The notes under the pieces: model-generated
Databases searched by the model: none
What the model was told of the DNA's origin: nothing
What the model saw: the letters and a program-made list of their open reading frames with translations, nothing else
Assembly: GCF_030499575.1 (NCBI RefSeq)
Contig: NZ_JASTLC010000001.1
Location: forward strand, 7,030,001-7,094,000
Origin: Streptomyces sp. DG2A-72
GTDB taxonomy: Bacteria > Actinomycetota > Actinomycetes > Streptomycetales > Streptomycetaceae
DNA length: 64,000 nt
Direction: 5' to 3'
Program-made: the position numbers and the translations under genes
Shown here: one piece after another, positions 30,692 to 39,067 of the stretch
Layout of the letters: each line of letters opens with the position of its first letter
Numbering within the stretch: position 1 is the first letter of the stretch

Positions 30692-32869
30692 TCAATCGGC
30701 GTCTCCTTGCGCTGGGCGAGGCACTGTGTTCATCAGCTGGGTCAGAGGAATGAAGCTGTCCGTGGTGCCGAGTTCTCTGGGCGTGGGACCGGCTGGCGTG
30801 GGGGTGTCGGCAAGGCGCTCGGCCAAGGCCGTGACCGCTTCGAGGTCTCCTTCAAGGGCTTCGCGTTCATCGTCGGTCAGATCGAGCCGTTCGAGCATTT
30901 GGTCGATGCCGTCCTTGACGGCCAAGAGCTGGCCGCGGGTGGACTGCTTGGGGACGTAGAACGGGCAGCGGGCGCAGGCCATTCGGTGGGGGCATTTGGC
31001 GAAGAAGTCGTAGCTGCAGTAGCCCTCGCCAAGGTCGTAGTACTTCCAGGGCTGCTCGCCGCCGGCGGCGGCTCCGGTGAGGATGGACTCGCGGTCGATG
31101 AGGACCTGGATGGTGCGGACGTTGCGGGCGAAGTAGTCGGCCTTCTTGTAGGCGGCGGTGAGGGTGCGTCGCAGGATCTCGGCGTAGTAGCGGGTGCTGG
31201 CGGGGTGTTTGTGTCCGAGCCATTGCTGCAGGTCGTTGAGGGTCAACGGCTCGCGGGCGTTGAGGAGTTGGGTGGCGATGGTGGCGCGGGCGCGGTGGCT
31301 GGTCAGCGCGCCGTGGGAGTCGGTCTGCGGGACCCCGGCCTTGCGGCAGAGGACGGGGATGATGTTGTGGTTGAGGTAGTCCTTGCCGACGAGTTGGCCG
31401 CGGTGGCAGAAGAGGTGGGGTCGCTTCTGCCCGGTCTTGCGGTCGATCAGGTCGGGCTGGGGCGGGCGGAGGAGTTTCCAGGCGTCGATGAGCTGGCCGA
31501 CGATCGGGTCGACCGGCTTGCTGAACGGCCGGGAGGTCTTGTTCTGCGGGATGTGCAGCAGGCAGATGGTGAACGGCTCGCCAGTGGTGTCGTCGGTGCC
31601 TTGATCCCAGGTGACGCAATCCAGTTCGAGGCGGCGGATCTCGTCGACGCGGCAGCCGCCGAACAGCCAGACGCCGACCATCGCCCGGACCATCTCGACG
31701 GGGTAGTAGGTGGCCTTCCAGCCGGCTTCGCGGGCCCGGCCGGAGCCATACGGCTTGAGGTCCTCGGCGTTCATGGTCAGCCCGGCGGCCATGAGCTTGG
31801 CCCATGACGCATCGTCAATGACCCTGGGGTTCGGCCCCATCTGGGCGCGCAGGGACACAGGCATGCTCATCACGCGACGCGGGTCGAAGCGCGGTTTGAT
31901 CCATTCCCACTCGATGAGGTCGCAGAAGAACCCGCGGATGCTGTCGATCCGTGCGGCCCGGCCGCCGGGGGAGATGGGCTGACCGAAGCGGCTGCGGTTG
32001 CGATTGTGGCCGGCCCACTGACCGACGGTGGCCTGCATGGTGTCGGCGACGTACTCGGCCGCCATGTCCCGGGTCCACTGGTCCGGCGCGATGACATCGG
32101 GGTGCTTTTCTGCGGCCCAGCGTCCGGCGATGAGGATGACGGAGAACATGGAGCGGATGGTGCCGGGCTCGTGCGTGGAGAACTTCCGCCAGCGCAGGGC
32201 CCATTCGGCCCATTGGGGCGGGACGGTGGAGAGCATGTCGGAACGGGGACCGGCCTTGCCTTCGTTGCTGTGCACCGGGGCGGGGATGATGCCCTTGCTC
32301 GCGAGCACCCGGGAGAGCTTGATCAGGCCGCGGCGTCGGCTGTTGAGGCCGGCAACCGTGTCGTACTCGGCCACCAGCTGGCGCACCAGAGTGTCAGTGA
32401 GGTCTTCCAGGCGAGGGCTTCCGGCGCTGAGGAGGGCGTCGAGGACCGCGTTGCCGACCTGCCACTCCAGCAGGTGCGGGGAGGTCTGCCAGGAACTCAG
32501 CGTCTGCTCGACCTCGTGCAGTGCGGGCTCGGTGGCTCCGGGGCCGAAGACCAGGTCCGCGAGCCGGTGCATTTGGTTGATTCCGGCGGTGTGGTGCAGG
32601 CGGTGATGCCCGCCGAGGCGGTGCCCGAGGGCCGCGATGTGCAGACGGGCCGGGCCGGCCGTGCGGGAGACCTCCGCCCAGGTGGCTTCGTCCCACGACC
32701 GGTAGGTGAGACCGCGGGTGCGGACCGTGTCGAGTACCCGGTTGCGGGCGGCGCGGCCGGTTTTGCGGGGCCATTCTCGTACGGCCTCGTCGACCGGGCG
32801 CATCAGGTCGAACAGGGCCTCACGTGTCATTGCCCCGGGTGGTGCCTGGCCGGTGTCGGCTGGGTTCAT
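30692..32869 (-). CDS. tnpB: Tyrosine recombinase, Tn554 TnpB type
   Basis: 725 residues, start overlapping the upstream recombinase stop by 4 bases. Catalytic residues of tyrosine recombinases are visible: Arg in Gly-Gly-Cys-Arg-Val-Asp-Glu-Ile, the His-x-x-Arg box in Thr-Ser-His-Arg-Ala-Arg-Ala-Thr, Gly-His-Lys-His and the nucleophile in Arg-Tyr-Tyr-Ala-Glu. A cysteine cluster near the C terminus (Cys-Ser-Tyr-Asp-Phe, Lys-Cys-Pro-His-Arg-Met-Ala-Cys-Ala-Arg-Cys-Pro-Phe) matches TnpB of the Tn554 family. It acts with TnpA in site-specific excision and insertion. Size is close to the Tn554 protein (630) with a longer N terminus. Confidence 0.85.
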   Translation of the reverse strand: MNPADTGQAPPGAMTREALFDLMRPVDEAVREWPRKTGRAARNRVLDTVRTRGLTYRSWDEATWAEVSRTAGPARLHIAALGHRLGGHHRLHHTAGINQMHRLADLVFGPGATEPALHEVEQTLSSWQTSPHLLEWQVGNAVLDALLSAGSPRLEDLTDTLVRQLVAEYDTVAGLNSRRRGLIKLSRVLASKGIIPAPVHSNEGKAGPRSDMLSTVPPQWAEWALRWRKFSTHEPGTIRSMFSVILIAGRWAAEKHPDVIAPDQWTRDMAAEYVADTMQATVGQWAGHNRNRSRFGQPISPGGRAARIDSIRGFFCDLIEWEWIKPRFDPRRVMSMPVSLRAQMGPNPRVIDDASWAKLMAAGLTMNAEDLKPYGSGRAREAGWKATYYPVEMVRAMVGVWLFGGCRVDEIRRLELDCVTWDQGTDDTTGEPFTICLLHIPQNKTSRPFSKPVDPIVGQLIDAWKLLRPPQPDLIDRKTGQKRPHLFCHRGQLVGKDYLNHNIIPVLCRKAGVPQTDSHGALTSHRARATIATQLLNAREPLTLNDLQQWLGHKHPASTRYYAEILRRTLTAAYKKADYFARNVRTIQVLIDRESILTGAAAGGEQPWKYYDLGEGYCSYDFFAKCPHRMACARCPFYVPKQSTRGQLLAVKDGIDQMLERLDLTDDEREALEGDLEAVTALAERLADTPTPAGPTPRELGTTDSFIPLTQLMNTVPRPAQGDAD

Positions 32870-33909
32870 GACTCCTCCAGCAGTGAGGCGAGCAGTCGTT
32901 CGCGGTCGGCGTGGATGGTGGTGTTCGCGCGGTGGAAACGGGCGGCCAGGTCGCGTCCGGACAGGTGGATGTAGCGCATGGTGGTTGCGAGATCGCGGTG
33001 GCCGGCGTAATGGGCGATCTGGTCGATGGTCCAGTCGGCACGAGCCAGGTCGGTCAGCCGCAGATGTCGCAGGGTGTGGGTGGACAGCCGGGCAGCCCCG
33101 GCTTTGCGGGCGATGCGCTCGACGGTCTTCGACCAGTTGGAAGGGCCCAGCGGGGCGCCGTAGTTGCGGTTCGAGACGGAGCGGAACAGCGGTCCGTCGA
33201 TCCGGCCGAACATCGTGCGGCGCTCGGTGAGGTAGGTCACGAACAGTCGGGACGAGGTGGTGCCGAAGGCCACTTCCCGGGCTCGCTGGGACTTGGTGGT
33301 CCCCGCCCGAAGATGGATTAGCCGGTGTGCGGGTTCGAAGTCCTCGACGTCGAGCTGGACGAGTTCTTCGCGGCGTAGTGCGCCGTCGTAGGCGAGCGTG
33401 ACCATCAGCCGGTTGCGCAGTGGTTCCTCAGCCGCGGCCGTCAAGATCCGTTGCCAGATCTCCTCGTTGGGGATCCAGGGAGCCTGTTCGACGTGTCGTA
33501 CGAGGCCCTGTCGGGGTCTGCGACCACCACGGCTTGCCTGTCCTCGCCGAACCGGGTTCTGTTCACGCAGCCCGTCTTCCACCAGGTACTCGTAGAAGGA
33601 TCGGACGGCCACCAGGCGCTGTTGGATGGTCGCGTTCGCGAGTCCCGAATCGGCCCGGCGTGGGCCCTTCGCGGGACGTCGAAGGGGCCGGTCCAGCATG
33701 TCCCTGATCCAGGCTGCGACGGTGTCCGCGCGGGCCAGTAATGGGTCCGTTCCTCCCACGGCGCAGAACCGCAGGTGGTCCTCGACCGCCCGCCCGTACG
33801 CGTCGATGGTGTTGGGGGCCCGGCCGATGTTCGCCGTGAACTGCAGCCACCGGCGAGCCAGTTGATGCTCTGCGACAGTGGGGAACTTGCCCCACGGGAT
33901 CGGGGCCAT
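32866..33909 (-). CDS. tnpA: Tyrosine recombinase, Tn554 TnpA type
   Basis: 347 residues from the ATG at 33909; longer frames enter the intergenic region. Core-binding domain first (Thr-Ile-Asp-Ala-Tyr-Gly-Arg), then the catalytic domain: Arg in Ala-Leu-Arg-Arg-Glu-Glu-Leu, His-Thr-Leu-Arg-His, Ala-Gly-His-Arg and Tyr in Met-Arg-Tyr-Ile-His-Leu. The size agrees with TnpA of Tn554 (361). Overlap with the next recombinase gene (ATGA) indicates joint translation. It is XerD-like in sequence style; the pairing with a TnpB is what points to the transposon family. Confidence 0.85.
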   Translation of the reverse strand: MAPIPWGKFPTVAEHQLARRWLQFTANIGRAPNTIDAYGRAVEDHLRFCAVGGTDPLLARADTVAAWIRDMLDRPLRRPAKGPRRADSGLANATIQQRLVAVRSFYEYLVEDGLREQNPVRRGQASRGGRRPRQGLVRHVEQAPWIPNEEIWQRILTAAAEEPLRNRLMVTLAYDGALRREELVQLDVEDFEPAHRLIHLRAGTTKSQRAREVAFGTTSSRLFVTYLTERRTMFGRIDGPLFRSVSNRNYGAPLGPSNWSKTVERIARKAGAARLSTHTLRHLRLTDLARADWTIDQIAHYAGHRDLATTMRYIHLSGRDLAARFHRANTTIHADRERLLASLLEES

Positions 33910-33988
33910 GACTGCAAGGTAAGGGTTTGTAGCCGCGACAGCGCGTGGCTGACAGGATCTGACCCATCGAGCGCGAGGAGGCACGAAG

Positions 33989-34240
33989 ATGAACCATCGG
34001 GACCGCGTGATAGCCCGATCCGTAGCTCGCTACTGGGCACAGCGGCTGTTCGGAATAGTCGCCACCGGTGCCTTGACACTGTTGGGCCTGGTGGCGCTGA
34101 CGAACGGACCAGAGTCGTTCATCTTCTTCCTCAAGCGAGGCAGCCTGTCGCCACTCATCGCGATCTTCGTTGTAGCGACGTCGGCATGGGTGCTGCTCCT
34201 GATGGCTGGAGCGCGCGCCAATCGACACGAAACGGCCTGA
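33989..34240 (+). CDS. Small two-helix membrane protein (transposon cargo)
   Basis: 83 residues. Two hydrophobic segments are clear, about residues 20-40 (Phe-Gly-Ile-Val-Ala-Thr-Gly-Ala-Leu) and 54-74 (Leu-Ile-Ala-Ile-Phe-Val-Val-Ala), separated by a short Lys/Arg-containing loop. No family recognised. It lies between tnpA and the right transposon end, transcribed opposite to tnpA, with a GCGAGGAGG ribosome binding site about 8 bases upstream. Confidence 0.65.
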   Translation: MNHRDRVIARSVARYWAQRLFGIVATGALTLLGLVALTNGPESFIFFLKRGSLSPLIAIFVVATSAWVLLLMAGARANRHETA

Positions 34241-34290
34241 GGTCTGAGCTGCCCGTGGACGGCAAGATGATCTCTTCCGATTCCACATAA

Positions 34291-34295
34291 GACAA
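34291..34295. repeat. Core site copy, right transposon end
   Basis: GACAA, the second copy of the core at 30010-30014. Minus-strand reading passes from Leu-Gly-Cys into transposon sequence here. Confidence 0.7.
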
Positions 34296-34882
34296 CCGAG
34301 GCAACTCGATTTTGGTGTATGCGCCAGGCCGATGGAGGTCAGGTAACGGACGCAGTCCGCGCGGGACCAATTGAGATCGATGAGCGGGTGCCGGTTGCGC
34401 ATGTACTTGACGTCGGCATCCTTAGCCCGGTGGAACTCATCGGTCGAGATGCCCACCCACTGCTCGACGAAAACGTCCTTGGGTATTCGCTCGGGGTAGG
34501 GGTATCCGAGAAGTTCCCGGACCTTCTTCTTGATCGGTTTTATCTTATATTCCCCGGTGCATTGGCGCCTGGTCATACCGGGTCTGCCATCCTTGTTGAG
34601 GATGTAGAGGGGCATCGAGGCGAAGCGGTGATCCGGGTTCAAGGCGTCCTTGCGGATGTTCCCGGAGGAGACGCGGAGGACGGGTATACCTGCGGGTTCG
34701 GCTATCTCGCGTTCCAGGCGGTCCAGGTGTGAATAGACGGCCCTGGGTTCCCATCCTGTATCGGCGAAAATGGCATAGTCGACCTTCGGGAGAATTCCTT
34801 CGGCTGACAGGGCAAGCATGGCGCTGGATTGAATCCCGGCACCTAGTGAAATTGCTCGGAAAGCGGGGAGTTCGGAAATGAT
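34291..34882 (-). pseudogene. PAPS-reductase-like gene, N-terminal part (copy 3, interrupted)
   Basis: The PP-loop Ser-Leu-Gly-Ala-Gly-Ile-Gln-Ser-Ser is near the start, then Phe-Ala-Asp-Thr-Gly-Trp-Glu-Pro, Arg-Gln-Cys-Thr-Gly-Glu-Tyr-Lys, and Ser-Ser-Cys-Leu-Gly-Cys at the break. In frame there is no ATG, GTG or TTG before the PP-loop: the first candidates are ATC and ATT at 34882 and 34879, overlapping the end of the hydrolase gene. The protein continues at 30014 after the transposon. Lower GC than the neighbours. Relationship to DndC/SspD is by fold; the actual substrate is unknown. Confidence 0.8.
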
Positions 34883-35865
34883 GGGTCCTGGGGGAGGTGA
34901 GGGTGGGGGTGTGGCCCGACGGCGAGGTGGGCGATGCGGGCGCTGATGAGTGCGGGGTGGCGGATGGGCAGGGCGTGCGTGGTGCGGGGGAGGAGTTCCA
35001 GGCCGGCGCTGGGGAGGCGGTCGGCCAGTTGTGCGGTGTGGGCGGCGGGGATGTGCCGGTCGTCCGCGCCGGCGATCAGCAGCAGCCGCCCGCCGAGCTG
35101 CTCCAGCCCGGGCAGGTGGCGGGCCCGGTAGTCGCGCAGGGACTGCCAGAGTGTGGCGAGATCGGCGGTGGGGGTGTGGGTCACGCCGTGGCGGCACGAC
35201 GGCGGTCTATCTCCCGGCCCGGTGTTGGGGCGGGGTGTGAGGGTGTATCGGTTGGTGTCGGGCAGAAGGCGTCGCACCCGGTCCACGGCCTGGGGCGCGT
35301 GGGTGCAGGCGAGGGCGAACAGGCTGCGTCCGGCGGCCAGAAGCAGGGCGCGCGGGCTGCGGCCGGGCAAGATGATTGCCCCTCGTGCGGTGGCCGACAG
35401 CAGCACCATGCCCCGGATTCGGGGCAGGAGTTGGGGTTGAAGGGCGGTGAGTTCCTGGAGGACGAGTGCGCCCAGGGAATGGCCGGCGAGCACCAGGGGC
35501 CCGGTAGGGGCGAGGGCAAGCAGGATCTGGTTCAGGTCGTCGGCCAGCTGCTCGATGGTCAGCGGTGCTCGGCCGCGCGGGGTGTGGCCGTGCGCGCGCT
35601 GGTCGTAGCGCACAACGCTGAAGCCCAGGCCGGTCAGGTGTCGGGCGTGGAGGCGCCACAGGTCCGCGGTGACCGACGCGCCGTGCACCAGCACGATCGT
35701 CGTGCCTTCGGGCCGCGGGCGGGCCGGGGCGTCTCGGTAGACGGCCAACGGGGTGCCATCAGCGGCGAACGCTGTCAACACCTCGGTGATGTAAGGGGAT
35801 GGGGACACAGGGAGACCTCGGGGCGGGGGGAAAGCGAGCAACGGGGCCGGTGGTACGGCGTGCAC
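34843..35865 (-). CDS. Alpha/beta hydrolase
   Basis: 340 residues. Oxyanion-hole strand Ile-Val-Leu-Val-His-Gly-Ala-Ser near residue 55, nucleophile elbow Gly-His-Ser-Leu-Gly near residue 128, acid region Ala-Gly-Ala-Asp-Asp-Arg-His near 260 and the catalytic His in Arg-Thr-Thr-His-Ala-Leu. No signal peptide, so cytoplasmic. The first about 20 residues are Pro-rich and the true start may be later. Substrate unknown. Its 3' end overlaps the 5' end of the interrupted PAPS-reductase-like gene, so the two were one transcript. Confidence 0.75.
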   Translation of the reverse strand: MHAVPPAPLLAFPPPRGLPVSPSPYITEVLTAFAADGTPLAVYRDAPARPRPEGTTIVLVHGASVTADLWRLHARHLTGLGFSVVRYDQRAHGHTPRGRAPLTIEQLADDLNQILLALAPTGPLVLAGHSLGALVLQELTALQPQLLPRIRGMVLLSATARGAIILPGRSPRALLLAAGRSLFALACTHAPQAVDRVRRLLPDTNRYTLTPRPNTGPGDRPPSCRHGVTHTPTADLATLWQSLRDYRARHLPGLEQLGGRLLLIAGADDRHIPAAHTAQLADRLPSAGLELLPRTTHALPIRHPALISARIAHLAVGPHPHPHLPQDPSFPNSPLSEQFH

Positions 35866-36063
35866 CGCGCGGGTGGCAGGCGACGCTGAGCCGTCACCGG
35901 CCGCGTGCGGGGCACGGCATGGGCCGGGCGGGCGCAGAAGGTGAACGGTCGCCGGCGTGCCACGGGCGCCTTGGGCGCTCTGCAGGGGCAGGGCTCGCTG
36001 CTGCGGCGGGTACAGGCCGGTAGTCGCGTCGTGGGCGTGGGGAAATCCGGCTCAGGTTGGCGT

Positions 36064-36882
36064 TCAACGCGCCTGTGGGCGGCTGGTGTTCGACGCGAGC
36101 GGCGCGGCGATGCGGGGGGTGGCAAGCGCGGGAGTGGGCGGGCGGCCCAGCGTGGCGGCGAGGGTGCGGCAGCCCTCGGTGGTGAGGTGGATGCGCTGGT
36201 CGTGCAGCAGGAGGGGGCATTCCTCCCGCTTGACGAGGTCGCGGGCTTCCAGGGAGCGGATCGTGCTGATGGTGACCCGGGCGTCGCCGCGTCGCACGAA
36301 GGGCTTGTCGTTGAGGCGGTCGAGCGTCATGTCACCGCGGGCGGCGGCCTCAAGCGCCGCGTGCTGAGTGGGCGAGAGGGAAGGTGGCCGGTGATTGGGG
36401 GTGAGGTGCTGGCGGCGCATCTGCCGGGCGAAGGTGTCGGCAGCGGTTAGGCAGTCCTCGGCGCCGAGCGCGGTCAGCTGGAGTGCCAAGGTCACCCGCT
36501 GGCCTGCCTCCAGCAGTGCCCGCCGGTAGGCCGTCGCCATGTCCTCGGGATCGGTGGTGGGCCGGTGGGCGTCGTGGAGGAAGTCGACGGCGTCCAGGAG
36601 GTGGTCGGCGGCGGCGGTGGCCAGGGCGGCGAGCTGTTTCGTTCGGGCGAGACCCGCGAGGATGGCGGGGGAGCGGTAGAGCATCAGGCCGCGCAGCAGG
36701 TCGGGCACGTCCAGTGCTCCGCGGGCCAGGGCCTGGGTGCGGGGGATGTGCCGGCTGAGGTTGCTGGCGGGGTCGGGGCCGCGCAGCAGTGTGATGGCCG
36801 AGAGGGCGTCGTGGTGGCGGGTGAACTCGGTGCCGAGGGCCAGCAGGCGTTCGGGAACAGCGAAGGGTGAGGGCGCAGTCAT
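36064..36882 (-). CDS. Hypothetical protein with C-terminal winged-helix-like region (paralogue 1)
   Basis: 272 residues, mostly helical. The last 90 residues (Leu-Ser-Pro-Thr-Gln-His-Ala-Ala-Leu, Ile-Ser-Thr-Ile-Arg-Ser-Leu-Glu-Ala-Arg-Asp-Leu-Val, Leu-Thr-Thr-Glu-Gly) have the layout of a winged helix as in the paralogue at 40925-41764. Its opening Pro-Glu-Arg-Leu-Leu-Ala-Leu is shared with the fused fragment at 37345. It may bind DNA in element regulation; no direct proof. Part of the DUF317 operon. Confidence 0.6.
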   Translation of the reverse strand: MTAPSPFAVPERLLALGTEFTRHHDALSAITLLRGPDPASNLSRHIPRTQALARGALDVPDLLRGLMLYRSPAILAGLARTKQLAALATAAADHLLDAVDFLHDAHRPTTDPEDMATAYRRALLEAGQRVTLALQLTALGAEDCLTAADTFARQMRRQHLTPNHRPPSLSPTQHAALEAAARGDMTLDRLNDKPFVRRGDARVTISTIRSLEARDLVKREECPLLLHDQRIHLTTEGCRTLAATLGRPPTPALATPRIAAPLASNTSRPQAR

Positions 36883-36908
36883 GTTTTCTGGCGGGGAGGT
36901 TGAGAAGG

Positions 36909-37345
36909 TCAGCGGCGCCGGGCCTGGGTGTGTTGGGCTTGAGCGATGGCGTGGTGGACCTGTGGGTTGACGGCCGCGCCGCGAACGGGGGTGATCAGGG
37001 CGTCGCCCATGTCACGGGCTAGGCAGGGGATCTCCCGCAAGGAGCGCTCGACTGGCTCGGACGTCGACAGGTGCGCGAAGAACTGAGCGATCAGCTCCTG
37101 GGGCGTGTCTTGGGTGAAGGTCGCGGTCCAGTGGGTGTCGAAGCCGTCATGCACCGAGTGCCGCACCTGCCATGCAGTCTCGGCGTCCGGCACGTGGCGC
37201 ACAGTGCAGTGGCCGTCGGGGGATGTGTGGGTTTCCGCGCTGTGTCGTTGTGCTGGGCGTAGCGGTCGGCGAGAGCCAACAGCCGTTCCACGCAGGTCGG
37301 TGGTGCGGGCATGTCGAACAGCGGGGCGTGGGGTGGTGTGGTCAT
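36909..37345 (-). pseudogene. Fusion remnant: paralogue 1 N-terminus joined out of frame to a DUF317 C-terminus
   Basis: From the ATG at 37345 the first about 35 residues (Cys-Val-Glu-Arg-Leu-Leu-Ala-Leu-Ala, Gln-His-Asn-Asp) resemble the start of the 36064-36882 protein. After about 37235 the recognisable sequence moves to another frame and is a DUF317 C-terminal half (Ser-Pro-Asp-Gly-His-Cys-Thr-Val, Trp-Thr-Ala-Thr-Phe, Leu-Ile-Ala-Gln-Phe-Phe-Ala-His-Leu), ending at 36909. Two unrelated gene pieces have been joined, probably by deletion within the paralogue array. Confidence 0.55.
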
Positions 37346-37375
37346 TGAAGGGCGTGAATCCAGGCGCGGGAGGGG

Positions 37376-38122
37376 TCAACGGCCCGCTCTGCGGGCGGTG
37401 GGCCGAGTGACTGGCCGTGTGGGGGAGACGGAGTGGGGCCGACCCGTGGCGGTGAGCGGGGCTGTCTCGTGCGGCTCGCCGGGTGTCTGGATGACGACGT
37501 ACGGGTCGGGGACCGCGCCCTTGGCCCGTTGAACGGGTTCGGAGCGGGCCAGGGCGGTGGCGAACGCGGTGATGAGGTGCGGGGGTACACCGTGGAACTC
37601 GGCGCTCCAGAAGTAGGAGCCGAGGTGTATGGCGGCTTCGGCGGTCCAGGAGCCCGCAGATGAGGCACCGAGGCCGGTGTGCCGGGACAGGGCCAGGGAC
37701 CCGGAGGGGTGTCGGGCAGTTTCGTCGTCTTGCTCGCAGCCGTAGTACCGCCAACCGGCTGTGGTCAGCAGGTGCCAGACGTCGGCGGACGTGTCGGGGG
37801 CCGGGTGCAGGAGGGCGCCGGTGAATTCGGCGAGGATCTCGCAGGGGGTGTTCCCGCCGAATTCTGCGCTCCAGGGCTGGCGGTCGTGGGTGCCGGTGAT
37901 ATGCCACCACGGCGTGTACGCCGAGGGGACGGGGCGCAGGGCCACCGTCAGCCCGCCGCCGGGGCTGGTGTAGATGAAGTGCGCGGTGTCCGCTCTTGAG
38001 TGGTTCATCCAGTCGGCGGCTTGCAGGGGCTGGGTGATCAGGCGAGGGTCGCCGGGGCCGGCGAGGTGGCGGGGGGAGGTCGCGTACAAGGCGTCGCCGG
38101 AGTCCGCATGGGGGGAAGTCAT
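37376..38122 (-). CDS. DUF317-domain protein
   Basis: 248 residues from the ATG at 38122. Both family halves are present. The first has Ser-Pro-Arg-His-Leu-Ala-Gly-Pro-Gly-Asp, Leu-Gln-Ala-Ala-Asp-Trp and Trp-Ser-Ala-Glu-Phe-Gly-Gly-Asn-Thr-Pro. The second has Trp-His-Leu-Leu-Thr-Thr-Ala-Gly-Trp-Arg, Phe-Trp-Ser-Ala-Glu-Phe and Ala-Phe-Ala-Thr-Ala-Leu-Ala. The repeated Trp-x-Ala-x-Phe...Thr-Pro pattern with following helix is the DUF317 signature. Function unknown; typical of Streptomyces plasmid and integrative-element operons. Confidence 0.75.
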   Translation of the reverse strand: MTSPHADSGDALYATSPRHLAGPGDPRLITQPLQAADWMNHSRADTAHFIYTSPGGGLTVALRPVPSAYTPWWHITGTHDRQPWSAEFGGNTPCEILAEFTGALLHPAPDTSADVWHLLTTAGWRYYGCEQDDETARHPSGSLALSRHTGLGASSAGSWTAEAAIHLGSYFWSAEFHGVPPHLITAFATALARSEPVQRAKGAVPDPYVVIQTPGEPHETAPLTATGRPHSVSPTRPVTRPTARRAGR

Positions 38123-38888
38123 TGTCTCCCAGGGGTGGTTGGTGTGCGCTGCGCCGTTGTCGGGGCTGTCGGGCAGGGGTAGGGGCCTGGCGTGTGGGAG
38201 GGGTGAGCGTCGTGTCGTGGACGAGGGTGATCGTTGCGGAGCTGGCGTTGTGTGCGAGGAACGCAGGGCTGCCGAAGGTGCGCTCGACGGGCGTCGTGCC
38301 GGCGAGAGCGGCGAAGAACTGGGCGACCAGCTGGGGCGGGGTGGCGCGGGTCCAGCGGGCACTCCAGCGGGTGCCGGCGTTGCCCGGCAGGCTGTGCCGC
38401 ACCGTCCAGCGGGTCTCGGCGTCCGGGGTGTGCGTGAGGACGCAGTGGCCGTCAGAAGACGTGAACACGGTCGCCGGCCCGTCGGTGGCCGTGATCCAAC
38501 CGTTGTGGTCCGCGATCTCAACGAACGTGCTTGTGTCGAGGGGGAATTGCTTGGTGTGCCGGTCATCGCCGAGGAACCATGGCAGCGCATGGACGAGGGC
38601 GGCGATCGCTTCGGCGGGCGTTCGTCCGCTGAAGCGGGCCTGCCAGTAGGGCTCGTGGTGGCTGATCCGCCACCAGGTCTCGTCCGCCCTGGTCGGTGTG
38701 ACGTCGATGAGGACGCTGTGGCAGGGGCTGTCCAGCATCACGTGGCTGGTCGCCGGGTCGTGGGCGTAGCGCCATCCGGACCGGTGGATCAGCGCTCCGA
38801 GTACGGAGTCGAGGCGCTCCCCAGTCTGCTGTCGGCTGCATGACCGGGGGGAGACCCGCGCGCGGCCGGTGGGCGCGTGGTCCGTCAT
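38123..38888 (-). CDS. DUF317-domain protein with no proper stop codon
   Basis: From the ATG at 38888 the frame gives two DUF317 halves: Ser-Gly-Trp-Arg-Tyr-Ala, Trp-Gln-Ala-Arg-Phe-Ser-Gly-Arg-Thr-Pro, then Asn-Gly-Trp-Ile-Thr, Ser-Ala-Arg-Trp-Thr and Ala-Gln-Phe-Phe-Ala-Ala-Leu. The conserved part ends about 38240. The frame then continues without a stop through the whole next gene to 36909, which is not plausible as a real product. A lost stop or a small indel near 38130 is the simplest reason. I end the feature at the next start. Its start overlaps the stop of a paralogue remnant. Confidence 0.5.
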
Positions 38889-39007
38889 CGCCGGAGGCCG
38901 GCTGCCTGCGGTGCAGCAGGGGACGCTACGGACGGTGTGCGGGTGGAGACCTTGACCGCTGGCTTGCGCTGGGCCAGGGCCTGCCGGCCCTCGGCGGTGA
39001 CCGTGGC
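38885..39007 (-). pseudogene. 3' remnant of a winged-helix paralogue
   Basis: The minus strand reads Thr-Val-Thr-Ala-Glu-Gly-Arg-Gln-Ala-Leu-Ala-Gln-Arg-Lys-Pro and stops at 38885 with an ATGA overlap to the next gene. The intact paralogue at 40925-41764 ends Val-Thr-Ala-Glu-Gly-His-Arg-Ala-Leu-Ala-Gln-Tyr-Lys-Pro plus a similar Ala/Thr/Pro-rich tail. The rest of this copy is gone. Confidence 0.55.
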
Positions 39008-39067
39008 GGGCGAGCGCGCGGGGGCCTTCGGCGGCTGTGTTGCGCTGGAGCCCGGCGGCGGAGATGT

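Larger units (their letters stand above)
30010..34295. mobile_element. Tn554-like transposon with two tyrosine recombinases and cargo
   Basis: The element is bounded by two GACAA copies (30010-30014, 34291-34295). Joining the flanks with one core copy restores a continuous PAPS-reductase-like frame across Leu-Gly-Cys-Pro-Phe-His. Inside are two overlapping minus-strand recombinase genes in the Tn554 tnpA-tnpB order, plus plus-strand cargo: a Nudix hydrolase and a small membrane protein. The inner ends are weakly inverted: the left end and the complement of the right end both show TTAT followed a few bases later by GAATCG, as expected for recombinase arms. No tnpC-like third gene was recognised. 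Length between core copies is 4281 bases. Confidence 0.8.

Noticed and set aside
30692..32974. Long plus-strand open frames opposite the recombinases
   Set aside because: Gly/Val/Ala-rich complements of the recombinase genes; the minus strand has the catalytic residues.
36909..38888. One 660-residue protein in a single open frame
   Set aside because: Its middle is the exact antisense-frame shadow of a well-formed DUF317 gene on the same strand in another frame; only the two ends have homologous character.
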